A stretch of 64,000 nucleotides of DNA from Paenibacillus sp. JZ16 (GTDB lineage: Bacteria > Bacillota > Bacilli > Paenibacillales > Paenibacillaceae): positions 2,170,001-2,234,000 of the forward strand of contig NZ_CP017659.1 in the NCBI RefSeq assembly GCF_015326965.1, in the 5' to 3' direction. This document shows positions 1 through 8,244 of this stretch, piece after piece. The notes below the pieces were generated by a model that did no database searches, was not told the DNA's origin, and worked only from the letters and a program-made list of their open reading frames with translations. Position 1 is the stretch's first letter, and every line of letters starts with the position of its first letter. A program made the position numbers and the translations under genes.

Positions 1-325
1 TTAAATTCAATATTTTCACGATTGCCCGATCATTAGAAGCCCATTCCAATAGCGTATCCTCAGGCAGGGCTCCCTTGATGTCATGCGTTTGAACTTTTGC
101 CCCACAATGAAAAATGATGCGAAAGAAGCCCTTCCCTTGTAAATTCAATGTGATCCGGTCTTCCCCCTGAACGCAGAAGCTGGGTGCATTCCATTTGATC
201 TGCTCGGTTATTTGATCATCGACGCTTAATATGAAGCTTCTTACTTCCTCAATTTCAGCCTTTAGTGGATGCTCAAGTTGTTGAAGATACTCCACGACTT
301 GCCCGTGACCTGATAATTTGGCCAT
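1..325 (-). CDS. DUF1801-type protein, 3' end cut by window edge
   Basis: The minus strand is open from an ATG at 325 to the left edge, at least 108 codons. A GAGGAGGAG ribosome-binding site lies just upstream (331-340). An overlapping ATG at 329 is in another frame. The protein begins MAKLSGHGQVVEYLQQLEHP and has a QIKWNAPSF stretch followed by a phenylalanine-rich strand, which resembles the YdhG/DUF1801 fold. Members of this family are small cytosolic proteins of uncertain function. The C-terminus is missing. Family assignment is moderately sure; no role is proposed. Confidence 0.6.
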   Translation of the reverse strand, partial: MAKLSGHGQVVEYLQQLEHPLKAEIEEVRSFILSVDDQITEQIKWNAPSFCVQGEDRITLNLQGKGFFRIIFHCGAKVQTHDIKGALPEDTLLEWASNDRAIVKILNL

Positions 326-453
326 CCATAGCTCCTCCTCATGTGAGTCTTCCATGACCCGTCAATCTCTTGCACGCCCAAACAAGAATATCGCCTCAAT
401 TCCAAATAGAAGAATTTTCCTTCTCTCTATAATAGATGATTTGTGCTCGGGAA

Positions 454-497
454 GGAACCAAAAAGAACCTCCCATTGGGGAGGTTCTTTTTGGTTCC
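454..497 (-). terminator. Perfect 20-bp stem terminator
   Basis: Two 20-base arms (454-473 and 478-497) are perfectly complementary around an ATTG loop. A-rich and T-rich tracts sit inside the stem, so it can act in both directions. It follows the small membrane protein gene at 561-929 and closes the ABC transporter operon. Confidence 0.85.
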
Positions 498-560
498 ATT
501 TACTCACGATTGACCCAGGATCCATCCTTGGTCCTGTACTTCTCAATTTCCACACTTCTA

Positions 561-929
561 CTAATTCTGATTATTCCGGAACCACTCTTCAAAATCTTCC
601 CCGTCCGATTCAACGGACCGATCATTGGAGGAAGTAGAGCCCGCCTGCTGCCGTGCGAAGGTAACATGGCTTGCTGGACCTGAAGCATTCCGCTGCAGCA
701 TCCAACCGAGAGTTCCCAGGATCACGGCAAACAACACATACTGTGCACTGTTCGCCATATAAAAGTTGACAATATCATACTCGCTTCCGCTTACACTGAT
801 CTGATTCTGTTCCATCATGCTGGAAATGTAACCGTGCGACTCCACCGCTGCCCAAGCCGCATACAGCGTTGACAATCCGGCAAGAACGTACAGAACGATG
901 CTGAGGACATGTATTTTCTTTTTGTTCAT
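561..929 (-). CDS. Small membrane protein of the ABC/two-component operon
   Basis: This 122-residue protein has two predicted membrane segments, about residues 7-28 and 62-78, and a hydrophilic acidic tail ending in EEWFRNNQN. It is the last gene before the terminator at 454-497 and starts about 30 bp after the ABC ATPase gene, so it is probably cotranscribed with it. I do not recognise a family. Its position suggests an accessory subunit or a resistance/immunity-type membrane protein working with the MacB-like transporter, which is inference only. The start has an AAAGG site about 10 bases upstream. Confidence 0.7.
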   Translation of the reverse strand: MNKKKIHVLSIVLYVLAGLSTLYAAWAAVESHGYISSMMEQNQISVSGSEYDIVNFYMANSAQYVLFAVILGTLGWMLQRNASGPASHVTFARQQAGSTSSNDRSVESDGEDFEEWFRNNQN

Positions 930-959
930 GATATGTTCAGCCTTTCTATATAAGCTTAA

Positions 960-1628
960 TTAAGATTTGATATAGAGTAGTTTCCCTTCCGAGAGCCCCC
1001 ACACCTCGTCTGCTACCGATGTGACTTTTTTGGAATGGGTAACGATAATGACGCATTTACCATGATCACGTGCAAGGGACATTAGAATATTCAACACTTC
1101 GGCTTCCGTATCCCGATCCAAATTCCCGGTCGGCTCATCGGCAATGAGAACATCCGGATTGTGCGACAAGGCTCGTGCAATCCCAACGCGCTGCTGCTCT
1201 CCCCCCGACAGCTTCAATATTCGACGATCTGCCGTATCCCGGTTGATCCCCACTTTTTCCAGAAGCGAATAGGCAAACGCCTTTTTGTCCTTTTCCTTAC
1301 TGCCGCTTATATTCATGGACAGCACAATGTTCTCGACGGCCGTCGCCGTAGTGAGCAGATTAAAGCTTTGAAAAATAACGCCGATGCTCTTCGCTCGATA
1401 ATAGTCGCGGTCGAGCGACTTCAGACTATCTCCTTTATACAAAATCTCCCCGTTCGCACATACGTCCAGGCCAGACAGGAGAGACAGCAAGGTGGATTTG
1501 CCAGAGCCGGATTTTCCTACAATGGTATATACTTTACTGCTCTCAAACGCCACATTGACGTTTTTCAGTACAAGCTGCTTTGCACCTTCATAGCGATACG
1601 ATACATTTTGCAAGGCCAATACACTCAT
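960..1628 (-). CDS. ABC transporter ATP-binding protein, MacB/LolD-like
   Basis: This 222-residue protein is a complete ABC ATPase. It has a Walker A motif GKSGSGKST near residues 38-46, a Q-loop at FQSFNLL, a signature LSGGEQQR near residue 141, Walker B with DEPTGNLD, and a switch histidine in VTHS. Length and motifs fit the MacB/FtsE group, which powers FtsX-type permeases rather than classical importers. It starts 14 bp after the permease gene at 1643-3028, so the two should be made together. The substrate cannot be read from the sequence; such transporters beside two-component systems often handle antimicrobial peptides or cell-envelope stress. Confidence 0.93.
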   Translation of the reverse strand: MSVLALQNVSYRYEGAKQLVLKNVNVAFESSKVYTIVGKSGSGKSTLLSLLSGLDVCANGEILYKGDSLKSLDRDYYRAKSIGVIFQSFNLLTTATAVENIVLSMNISGSKEKDKKAFAYSLLEKVGINRDTADRRILKLSGGEQQRVGIARALSHNPDVLIADEPTGNLDRDTEAEVLNILMSLARDHGKCVIIVTHSKKVTSVADEVWGLSEGKLLYIKS

Positions 1629-1642
1629 ATTTCATGCGCCCC

Positions 1643-3028
1643 CTAGTTCCGTTCCATCAAAATTTTGATGGGTTCGTATTTCGTAATTCGGCTGATGCTC
1701 ATCATGCTGGAGACCGCTGCTAACAGCAGCGCTATAAGTGCAATTTGTAAAAGGGTATCCATCCCCAGCCCGACATCGATTTGGCTGATCGGCGGGGCTG
1801 TAACGTTACTCATATTGCTCTGTCCCCCGACCATCAGAAATTTACCGGGTCCGCTTGCGGATTTTGCCTGTTCCGCTGCTTCGATCTGATTCTGCAGAAT
1901 GGTGTTGGCCGTAGGCTGCGACAGCGCACTTCCAATGACCAGCCCGACAACAAGGCAGACGGCCGTGATCATAAGTGCCTCGCTTATGAGTCCTGCAGCG
2001 ACTTTGCCTTTTTTCATCCCCATCGCCCGTAGAACCCCGATCTCATATTTCCGCTCCCTGATCGTGATGGAAGACAACAGCGCAAGGATAATCGATCCCA
2101 GAATAATCACAACAATCATAAATGTTAAGAAGATTCCCTTCATCGCTTCGACCGGGCCAACAACCTTGGCATAACTCTCCTCATCGGTGCTTACCGTATA
2201 GGAACCAGGAAGCCCTTTGTCACGCAGCTCCTTTTCGAAATCAGGCAATAGATCCGGACTTTTCATGTAATAAGTAGCCTGAATGTTGACTGCACTTGCT
2301 GACGATGGATCATCCCCCATCACCGTATCAAAACTCGTCAAAATTTCGTTGCGGCGGTTCATAAAACTCATCTCCATGGGCATGTCCCCGTATTCTGCAG
2401 TAGAGTCCAGATAGATTCCGGTAACGGTCAATGTATATGGATTGCCTTCGCCCATCACGCTATTCACCTCAATCGTATCCCCGACCGAGATATCGTTCAG
2501 CTCTGCAAACTCCTTGCTTACGATACTTTCATTGGGCTCCTTATAGATTTCGCCTTCCGTGATGGATCTCTGTCCGTCCGCGAATTCGGCAAGGGTTTCC
2601 AGGTTAGAATTTCCGACAAGTTTCATCGTAGGATTGCCTTTGGACGCTCCCCCCGGCCCTTGAAGCTTGATATTTCCGCCTTTTAGATCCTTATCCTGGT
2701 CCACCGCTTTGACGGTATTACTGACACTCGGCACAATGGCAGAGAAGGTGCTCTGGCGCAAATATGCTGAATTGGCAAACTCCAAATATTGCTCCGACGT
2801 GACTTTTTCATAATCCGCTCCCTTGCTGTACATTTGTTCCAGATCGGGAGCCAAGCTGACTTTGGAGCCAAACTGCGTTTTATAGTCGTCAATGATCCTG
2901 CCTGACGTGTTGTTGATAATCAGCGAAATGACGGTCGCAACGATGATGACCAGGACGATGATTCCCATCAGCAGGTTTCGTCCTTTGTTTCGGCCGATGT
3001 TTTTCATGGCATGTTGAAAGATGTACAT
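1643..3028 (-). CDS. ABC transporter permease, MacB/FtsX type
   Basis: This 461-residue protein has an N-terminal membrane helix (about 19-39), a large extracytoplasmic MacB-like periplasmic-core domain (about 45-290), and three C-terminal helices with the FtsX signature region (ERKYEIGVLRAMGMKKGKV). It pairs with the ATPase encoded directly downstream. The gene has its own likely promoter with TTAAC repeats at 3097-3129, between the kinase gene and its ATG, and a GGGAGG ribosome-binding site. It is the probable target gene of the adjacent response regulator. Substrate unknown. Confidence 0.92.
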   Translation of the reverse strand: MYIFQHAMKNIGRNKGRNLLMGIIVLVIIVATVISLIINNTSGRIIDDYKTQFGSKVSLAPDLEQMYSKGADYEKVTSEQYLEFANSAYLRQSTFSAIVPSVSNTVKAVDQDKDLKGGNIKLQGPGGASKGNPTMKLVGNSNLETLAEFADGQRSITEGEIYKEPNESIVSKEFAELNDISVGDTIEVNSVMGEGNPYTLTVTGIYLDSTAEYGDMPMEMSFMNRRNEILTSFDTVMGDDPSSASAVNIQATYYMKSPDLLPDFEKELRDKGLPGSYTVSTDEESYAKVVGPVEAMKGIFLTFMIVVIILGSIILALLSSITIRERKYEIGVLRAMGMKKGKVAAGLISEALMITAVCLVVGLVIGSALSQPTANTILQNQIEAAEQAKSASGPGKFLMVGGQSNMSNVTAPPISQIDVGLGMDTLLQIALIALLLAAVSSMMSISRITKYEPIKILMERN

Positions 3029-3096
3029 GGTTATCCTCCCTTTTGTTATTGGCCTAAGATGCAGCGAAGCGGTTCACTGCCACCCTGGACAATCCC

Positions 3097-3129
3097 ATTC
3101 TAATGAATGCCATGTTAATCTAATGTTAA
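3097..3129 (-). promoter_or_regulatory. Promoter of the ABC operon with two TTAAC direct repeats
   Basis: On the minus strand two TTAAC repeats (3129-3125 and 3118-3114) lie 11 bp apart. A TAGAAT -10 box (3102-3097) follows at a fixed distance. The -35 region (CATTAG) is poor, which fits a promoter that needs an activator. The upstream repeat overlaps the 3' end of the kinase gene. Spacing is identical to the promoter in front of the response regulator gene. Confidence 0.65.
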
Positions 3130-4218
3130 GGCCTCCGGAAAAATCATATAGAATGTAGTGCCCCTAGCGCCTCTATTCTCTACCCAGCACAATCCGTCGC
3201 AGAGCTCGCACACATGGCGTACCAGACTCAGCCCGATGCCGTAGCCGTCTTTCTTGAGTTTGCCGACCCGATACTGGTAATCGAACAGCTTCTCCTGCTC
3301 CGCTTCGTCAATGCCTTCTCCTCCATCGGAGACCGATATAATCAAGCTTCCCTTCCTGTTGCATACCGACACATGGATTTCACTGTTCCCGCCATACTTC
3401 ACTGCATTGGACACCAGATTGGTGACAGCCCGGCTTATCCAGAGCTCCCGCCCGATTATGGTGTTGTTGGCATCGTCATCAAAATCAAAATGGATGTTCG
3501 GGTGCAGCCTCCGATATTCGTCACATACATTAGCGCACAGAAGTGCTGTATCGACTAATTCCATGGTCGTAATTTCTTTGGAGGCACTCAATGTCAAAAT
3601 ATCGTCTAGACTATCCGTAACCTTATCCACCTCTTCCGTCAGCTCCCCATGGTCTGAAAGCTGCAATTTGGCTCGGAGCAAGGAAAGAATATTCTTCTGC
3701 TCATGCGTCACGTAAGCGCTAAGCCGGACGTAATCCAGGGTGTACGCTTCGAATTTACTCTTAATCTCCTGATATGCTTTAACAATGGCAGGATGCTGCT
3801 CCATGATGATATGTTCCTCGTCCATGCTGCTTAGTTGCTTGGCTAATAGGAAGGCCTGTTTCTCATGCTGGACCTTCAGAATTTTGGACAATACCCAGGT
3901 CCCTGTTACGAGTATGCCTACAAGACATAGAATCAAGATAGGAATATGCTGAAGCAGCGCTCCCACATAATAATCCTCCAGGTTTCTCTTGTTGATGATG
4001 GACGGCTTCAGATCGAGGAAGGACATGCCGCCAAAATCCCCGTTTTGTATGAGCATTGTCACTTTGTTCATGTTCATCATAAATAAATATGTGGGCAGAT
4101 TGGACTCGGGGACCGTAATGGAGCTAATGAATAAAATGAATGCAAGAATCAGGCAAGCCGTCACCGTAAGGGAATAATACAGAAGAACTCGGCTGACTTT
4201 CATCGAGGTTATCCGCAT
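3115..4218 (-). CDS. Membrane sensor histidine kinase
   Basis: This 367-residue kinase has two membrane helices (about 11-33 and 91-112) framing a short extracytoplasmic loop of about 55 residues. A dimerisation region follows, with the probable phospho-acceptor H172 in YVTHEQKN. The catalytic domain has an N-box (ISRAVTNLVSNAVKYG), a SDGGEGI G1 box and a GYGIGLSLV G2 box. It overlaps the end of the response regulator gene by 10 bp, so translation is coupled. The small loop suggests it senses something in or near the membrane. A second ATG six codons in is possible. Confidence 0.92.
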   Translation of the reverse strand: MRITSMKVSRVLLYYSLTVTACLILAFILFISSITVPESNLPTYLFMMNMNKVTMLIQNGDFGGMSFLDLKPSIINKRNLEDYYVGALLQHIPILILCLVGILVTGTWVLSKILKVQHEKQAFLLAKQLSSMDEEHIIMEQHPAIVKAYQEIKSKFEAYTLDYVRLSAYVTHEQKNILSLLRAKLQLSDHGELTEEVDKVTDSLDDILTLSASKEITTMELVDTALLCANVCDEYRRLHPNIHFDFDDDANNTIIGRELWISRAVTNLVSNAVKYGGNSEIHVSVCNRKGSLIISVSDGGEGIDEAEQEKLFDYQYRVGKLKKDGYGIGLSLVRHVCELCDGLCWVENRGARGTTFYMIFPEALTLD

Positions 4219-4877
4219 AACTGATACCCGTTCCCTTTTATAGTGACCAGTAGCCCCTGTCCACCTTGCAGCGTTAATTTCTTGCGCAAATTCGCAATAT
4301 GCACCCTTAGCACTGACGAGAACGGGTCAAAAAACTCATCGTACACATGCTCCGCAATATCCTCGCTGGATACGATATCCGGGCTTCGGCTAGCCAAATA
4401 CTCCAATATATCAAATTCCTTGGCGGACAATGCGATCTCCATTCCATCTATGTAGGCCTTCCGTGTACGGGGACAGACTCGAATGCGGCCGATATCAATC
4501 TCATTCTTCGTTCGCCCATAATAGCGGCGGATGACGGCTTGAATGCGGGCTTCAAGCTCGACAAAATCAAAAGGCTTGATGATATAATCATCGGCCCCCG
4601 TGTTTAATCCCAGTGCCCTCTGAACGACTTCATCCCGTGCCGTAACTATAACGATTGGCGTGTCGATATGCTGTTCACGTAGAAAGGAAAGGATCTCCAT
4701 CCCGTCTTTGTCAGGCAAATTCAAATCAAGCAAAATAGCATCATACCGGTTGGCAAACCCTTTATCTTCACCTTCAAGCCCTTGGTTGGCAACATCGACA
4801 TGAAACCCGCTTTTTTCAAGCCCGGCTTTCATGACATAGGATAATTCACGATCATCTTCGATTATTAGCAGACGCAT
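4209..4877 (-). CDS. OmpR/PhoB-family response regulator
   Basis: The 222-residue protein has a receiver domain (about 1-115) with the acidic pair at IIEDD, phospho-acceptor D51 in LLDLNLPDKDG, a switch threonine (VTARD) and lysine (IIKPFDF). A C-terminal winged-helix DNA-binding domain follows (about 125-220). I chose the ATG at 4877; an in-frame GTG at 4889 lies inside the ribosome-binding region. It should be phosphorylated by the kinase encoded next to it and bind TTAAC direct repeats in its own promoter and that of the ABC operon. Confidence 0.93.
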   Translation of the reverse strand: MRLLIIEDDRELSYVMKAGLEKSGFHVDVANQGLEGEDKGFANRYDAILLDLNLPDKDGMEILSFLREQHIDTPIVIVTARDEVVQRALGLNTGADDYIIKPFDFVELEARIQAVIRRYYGRTKNEIDIGRIRVCPRTRKAYIDGMEIALSAKEFDILEYLASRSPDIVSSEDIAEHVYDEFFDPFSSVLRVHIANLRKKLTLQGGQGLLVTIKGNGYQLCG

Positions 4878-4898
4878 CTCTTCTACCACCTCCCCACC

Positions 4899-4942
4899 AT
4901 TATACGGTTGCCAATGTTAAATCTACGTTAAGAGGACCTTAA
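4899..4942 (-). promoter_or_regulatory. Promoter of the two-component operon with three TTAA(C/G) repeats
   Basis: On the minus strand TTAAG (4942-4938), TTAAC (4931-4927) and TTAAC (4920-4916) are spaced exactly 11 bp apart. They are followed by a TATAAT -10 box (4904-4899). The -35 region (CGTAGA) is weak. Direct repeats on one helix face are typical OmpR/PhoB-family operators; the spacing also resembles a B. subtilis Pho box. The inferred leader would be only about 15 nt, a point against this exact start site. Confidence 0.6.
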
Positions 4943-4962
4943 GATAAACTTACTGCTGCCAT

Positions 4963-4997
4963 AAAAAAAGACCCTGGAGCATCGGCGCTCCAGAGTC
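4963..4997 (-). terminator. Terminator of the 92-residue membrane protein gene
   Basis: An 11-bp stem (4970-4980 with 4987-4997, one G-U pair) is followed on the minus strand by seven T (4969-4963). It lies just after the stop at 5015. Confidence 0.88.
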
Positions 4998-5014
4998 TAT
5001 GAGATGCCTTGGTA

Positions 5015-5293
5015 TTATTCGAAAATAATAGGAATAAGCACCGTAATCAACAGGGTCAGTACCAAAAATGAAACAGAAAAAATAGAATACCCCGAGTTCT
5101 TTCGAAACCAGATTAATCCGATCAAAATGGCAATGAGGGGCAACCCGAGTAAAAAATACAAGATGTATTTCATAGTAATGACGCCTGCTAGATAGTTCAT
5201 GTAGATTAAAATGCCGATAGGAATCCAGATCACTGCAAGCAAGAGTCCGTAGGAGGTGGGGACCAACGCCTTATGAAGTAATTTGTTCATCAT
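5015..5293 (-). CDS. Small membrane protein, three predicted helices
   Basis: This 92-residue, very hydrophobic protein has helices at about 14-32, 40-60 and 72-91. A GGAG site precedes the tandem ATG codons at 5293 and 5290, so either may be the start. It is a single-gene unit with its own terminator at 4963-4997. I do not recognise a family and no function is proposed. Confidence 0.6.
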   Translation of the reverse strand: MMNKLLHKALVPTSYGLLLAVIWIPIGILIYMNYLAGVITMKYILYFLLGLPLIAILIGLIWFRKNSGYSIFSVSFLVLTLLITVLIPIIFE

Positions 5294-5470
5294 GTATTTA
5301 TCTCCGTGATGGATGTATTGTAGTTCTGGTTCATTCCTTCGTTCTCGCGCCTCTCTAATCTTTCATTCGGATGGGTATACCACTTCTAAGTAATGATCGC
5401 CAAAACCCGACCTCAGATATATCCTGTTTAGGTCGAGCCATGTGGTGCTCGAGTATTTTTTCTCACGTGA

Positions 5471-6016
5471 TTAAATTGCAATTTCCTCTCCCCGATACTG
5501 ATTTAACCACGCCCCCCTCATCGCTTCATCCGTTTCAATCGAGGAACTGATCGGAAGCGGCGTTTGTTCGACCAGTTTACCATCCTCATATGTACATCGA
5601 TGATCATAGCAATTCGAATCATGTAGGATGAGTTCGAGCGAACCCGGTATATTAGCTGCAATTCCAGCATTTGCATCGTCGGTTATCCAACTCACTGGTT
5701 TCCAATCCAATATTCCTTCAGCTGTCGCGATCGGTGTAGGGTAGGTGTAACCCTCGGGCACCTCTGCTAGGTATAAATACATACCACCCGTCATCGAGCC
5801 GTTGACGGACCAAGTCACTACGCCTTTAAAGGTTAGATTGTAGTCTCGTATATGTGTCTCTTCCTCCAGCTCACGTAACATCGAGTCTCGCGGGGTTTCG
5901 TTCGCCTCCAGCTTGCCTCCCACGCCATTCCAGCACCCCATCCATGGCGGGGATTTACGATTCAACAATAAAACCTCATCACCGCGCCGAACAAAACAAA
6001 TATTGTATTTGATCAT
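5471..6016 (-). CDS. Nudix hydrolase, MutT-like
   Basis: The 181-residue protein has a complete Nudix box: GGKLEANETPRDSMLRELEE followed by ETHI, matching GX5EX7REUXEEXGU except that T replaces the late G. Such enzymes cleave nucleoside diphosphates linked to another moiety, often 8-oxo-dGTP. The C-terminal part (about 125-181) is longer than in a minimal MutT and is also seen in Bacillus 8-oxo-dGTPase-like proteins. Its ATG overlaps the stop of the upstream, frameshifted Nudix gene by 4 bp (ATGA), so they formed one operon. Substrate uncertain. Confidence 0.85.
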   Translation of the reverse strand: MIKYNICFVRRGDEVLLLNRKSPPWMGCWNGVGGKLEANETPRDSMLRELEEETHIRDYNLTFKGVVTWSVNGSMTGGMYLYLAEVPEGYTYPTPIATAEGILDWKPVSWITDDANAGIAANIPGSLELILHDSNCYDHRCTYEDGKLVEQTPLPISSSIETDEAMRGAWLNQYRGEEIAI

Positions 6017-6530
6017 CTGATAATGGTCCCTCCTCTGGATCGTTGCCCTTGTCTTAAGCTTCTAATTTTCTCTTCAATCGGCTTCTGTCCATCCTCATCC
6101 CAGACAATAGAGATTTCAAAAGTCCCTTCTTCAAAGAATAGGGGAAATCTTCGTTTAAACCAGGGCTGCATTGGTAGATCCATTGCTTCATCAATCGGTA
6201 CCCACACGAGCTCACCTTCCGGCGGATCCGCTAACAGCTTGCCTTCAAAAGAGTCCGCCAAATAATTAAACACCATGTAACGATAGTTTGTCTGAGGAAC
6301 CACATACTCATCTAATCCTTTGTACACCAGATTTTTTACGATCAGTCCTGTCTCCTCAAAAACCTCACGCACAGCACCTTCTGAAATGCTCTCAGGAAAC
6401 TCCACTTTCCCCCAGGACCAAGATATCCGGGAAAACCCAGCTTGTCTGGGCGATTGATTAATAACACTTTATCATCTTTTTGGATCAGGCACATAGTATA
6501 CATGCCATAGGTTATTTGGGGCCTAGACAT
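6013..6530 (-). pseudogene. Nudix hydrolase broken by a one-base frameshift
   Basis: An N-terminal reading frame starting at 6530 (ATG behind GGAGGAG) reads MSRPQITYGMYTMCLIQKDD up to PGYLGPGGK. The rest, VEFPESISEGAVREVFEETG, continues in another frame to the stop at 6013. Joining them restores a perfect Nudix box exactly across the break near 6405-6410, where AAAGTGG would read AAAGGTGG in an intact gene. One G is therefore missing. It is either a real inactivating mutation or a sequencing error; everything else in the gene looks intact. Confidence 0.8.
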
Positions 6531-6602
6531 TCTATCTCTCCTCCGTCCTGGCACATGTCAGCTTGCTTAAAATATAACGAACTCACTTATGTAGGTAGAT
6601 AT

Positions 6603-7178
6603 CTACTGCTCCCTCGAATACAAGATTGCTCCACCAGACCCCAGAATGACGAAATGTCGACCAGACGGCGAAAACCCGCACTTTATTCTTCCATCCAGCC
6701 GGTTCAAATCGATCACCGCGGCTTGTTTAAGATATTCATAGTTAGGGACAAATATCTGATCCAATACGACGGAAGCCCTTGGCCACCAAGGGTGAATGAC
6801 TTCAAGCATCCAACCATCGTGCGTGATGTGAATCCCATCGCCAGACTCAAACCCAAAAATAGAAATGTCCTGTCCGCTCTTAGGAATATGAAAACTCAAG
6901 TAATTCTCGCTAATATGATCTTCGGTTACATCAGAATCCCGCTCTCTGTGAATCAAGGTTCCTGACTCGGCTTGCGTAATACTGTATCCATTGCTGCTGA
7001 TCAGAACAAGGTTCTCATCGGCATCCCACCCGCACGCAATACACCCCGCAGCTGGAATGATAACCTCATGAATCCAAGGATGTGGTGGTTTCGTAGGTTC
7101 TTTGGCTTGTGCCTGGTGCAGCAAATCGATCTCAAACTTCGTTCTGATTTCTTTATTTGAATGTCTAAAAGGGTTCAT
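6603..7178 (-). CDS. Uncharacterised cytosolic protein
   Basis: The frame is open for 196 codons, but the ATG at 7178 (MNPFRHSNKE) has a GGGAG site six bases upstream, unlike the earlier ATG at 7193, giving 191 residues. There is no signal peptide or membrane segment. The chain is rich in Gly, Asp and aromatic turns such as GCIACGWDADENLVLISSNG and FSPSGRHFVILGSGG, which suggest beta-strand repeats similar to propeller blades. I do not recognise a family. It stands alone between the Nudix genes and a small membrane protein gene. Confidence 0.6.
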   Translation of the reverse strand: MNPFRHSNKEIRTKFEIDLLHQAQAKEPTKPPHPWIHEVIIPAAGCIACGWDADENLVLISSNGYSITQAESGTLIHRERDSDVTEDHISENYLSFHIPKSGQDISIFGFESGDGIHITHDGWMLEVIHPWWPRASVVLDQIFVPNYEYLKQAAVIDLNRLDGRIKCGFSPSGRHFVILGSGGAILYSREQ

Positions 7179-7275
7179 ATCATACTCCCACATTAATTGT
7201 ATTAAGGCGAATACGCTCCCAGATTCCTTGTCTGCTCGTTAAGGAAGACTAACCTCGCTCCACTAATAAACAATT

Positions 7276-7428
7276 TCACGGTTTAGGATGATGGTTCATC
7301 TCTTGCATTCTTGTGTTAAGTTCATCCAGTGAACGCTGCATGCGTTCCATTCTTCTCAGAGCAGAATACTGATTGCTGATGATCCCGGCCAAGCCAACTA
7401 TCATAACGATAATAATCAAACCGATCAT
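7276..7428 (-). CDS. Single-helix membrane microprotein
   Basis: From the ATG at 7428 the product is 50 residues: one N-terminal helix (IGLIIIVMIVGLAGII) and a charged tail with a heptad-like ERMQRSLDELNTRMQEM pattern that could form a short coiled coil. An in-frame TTG at 7467 would add 13 residues. The only purine-rich site (AAAGGA) is 12 bases before the ATG. Function unknown; it may anchor or oligomerise at the membrane. Confidence 0.5.
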   Translation of the reverse strand: MIGLIIIVMIVGLAGIISNQYSALRRMERMQRSLDELNTRMQEMNHHPKP

Positions 7429-7472
7429 ATTTAGAGCGCATCCTTTCGTTCTTAGATTGATCTCCAATAATA

Positions 7473-7601
7473 TTAGTTATCAGGCAGCATTGAATCGCGA
7501 ACCCACTCATCAAAACCACTAAACATCAAAGTCTTCGGCCATTCCGCCGACTGCTCATGTTTCCAGGTTAAATGCACCTGCGCATAGATCCTGCAATACA
7601 T
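7473..7601 (-). CDS. Short ORF, possible gene fragment (42 residues)
   Basis: The frame from the ATG at 7601 encodes MYCRIYAQVHLTWKHEQSAE and 22 more residues, rich in Trp, His and Phe as in a folded protein rather than random sequence. It starts just after the stop of the lipoprotein gene, with no good ribosome-binding site. It may be the 3' remnant of a deleted gene or a genuine small protein. No family recognised. Confidence 0.3.
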   Translation of the reverse strand: MYCRIYAQVHLTWKHEQSAEWPKTLMFSGFDEWVRDSMLPDN

Positions 7602-7609
7602 CTCAACAT

Positions 7610-8068
7610 TTACGAAGACGGACTACTACCTAACTCCTTGCGATGAAGAATAGGATTCATAACATTATGATCGATGTGCAATGTTCCATCAGCTTGTTCT
7701 GCCTCATAATTAAATACCAAATACCCTCCAATAATTTCATTGCCTGACTCCAGTATAAATCCTACAATCTGATTGTACGTCGCTGTTTTCTCTTGCAGGA
7801 AGTACCCTGTCTCTGTAACTTCTTGATCCAAAAATCGGGTCAAATCCACATGACCCCATTCTTTAATATCTTTCACATGCGACTTAAAGGATTGTAAAGT
7901 ATAGGCAGCGTATTTTGTTTCGGACGCAAATCTATCAATGCTCCATCCGTAATTCTCCAAGTAGTTAACATGCTGTTCTTTATGGATTTCTATGACGATC
8001 TCATCATTCTCTTTATTACAACCAACAAGGATAGCTAACATAAGAATGAAAAATAATTTTAATTTCAA
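7610..8068 (-). CDS. Putative lipoprotein (DUF4830-like)
   Basis: This 152-residue protein has a lipoprotein signal: a basic N-terminus, a hydrophobic core and lipobox ILVGC with Cys16. The mature part contains YLENYGWSIDRF and a later GYLVFNYE strand, reminiscent of DUF4830 secreted proteins of Bacillota, though that match is from memory. It starts with TTG at 8068; AGGAGAGG lies about nine bases upstream. It should be anchored on the outer face of the membrane. Role unknown. Confidence 0.6.
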   Translation of the reverse strand: MKLKLFFILMLAILVGCNKENDEIVIEIHKEQHVNYLENYGWSIDRFASETKYAAYTLQSFKSHVKDIKEWGHVDLTRFLDQEVTETGYFLQEKTATYNQIVGFILESGNEIIGGYLVFNYEAEQADGTLHIDHNVMNPILHRKELGSSPSS

Positions 8069-8244
8069 TTCCCCAGTCCTCTCCTACATCAGGATTATGA
8101 GTAACCGAATGAGAACCCTTTATCATGCTTGGGCCGGACAATAGATTTTTGCCCATTGTGCGGGTCCAATTTTACCGCTGGTGTAAAGGTTGTCGTCGAT
8201 GCGTACCGCCCTTCAGTTTATTATTGCACTATCAGCTCTACCTT

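Noticed and set aside
7322..7519. 65-codon minus-strand frame overlapping the microprotein at 7276-7428
   Set aside because: It is in another frame, and its sequence looks like a shifted reading of the better-supported microprotein.
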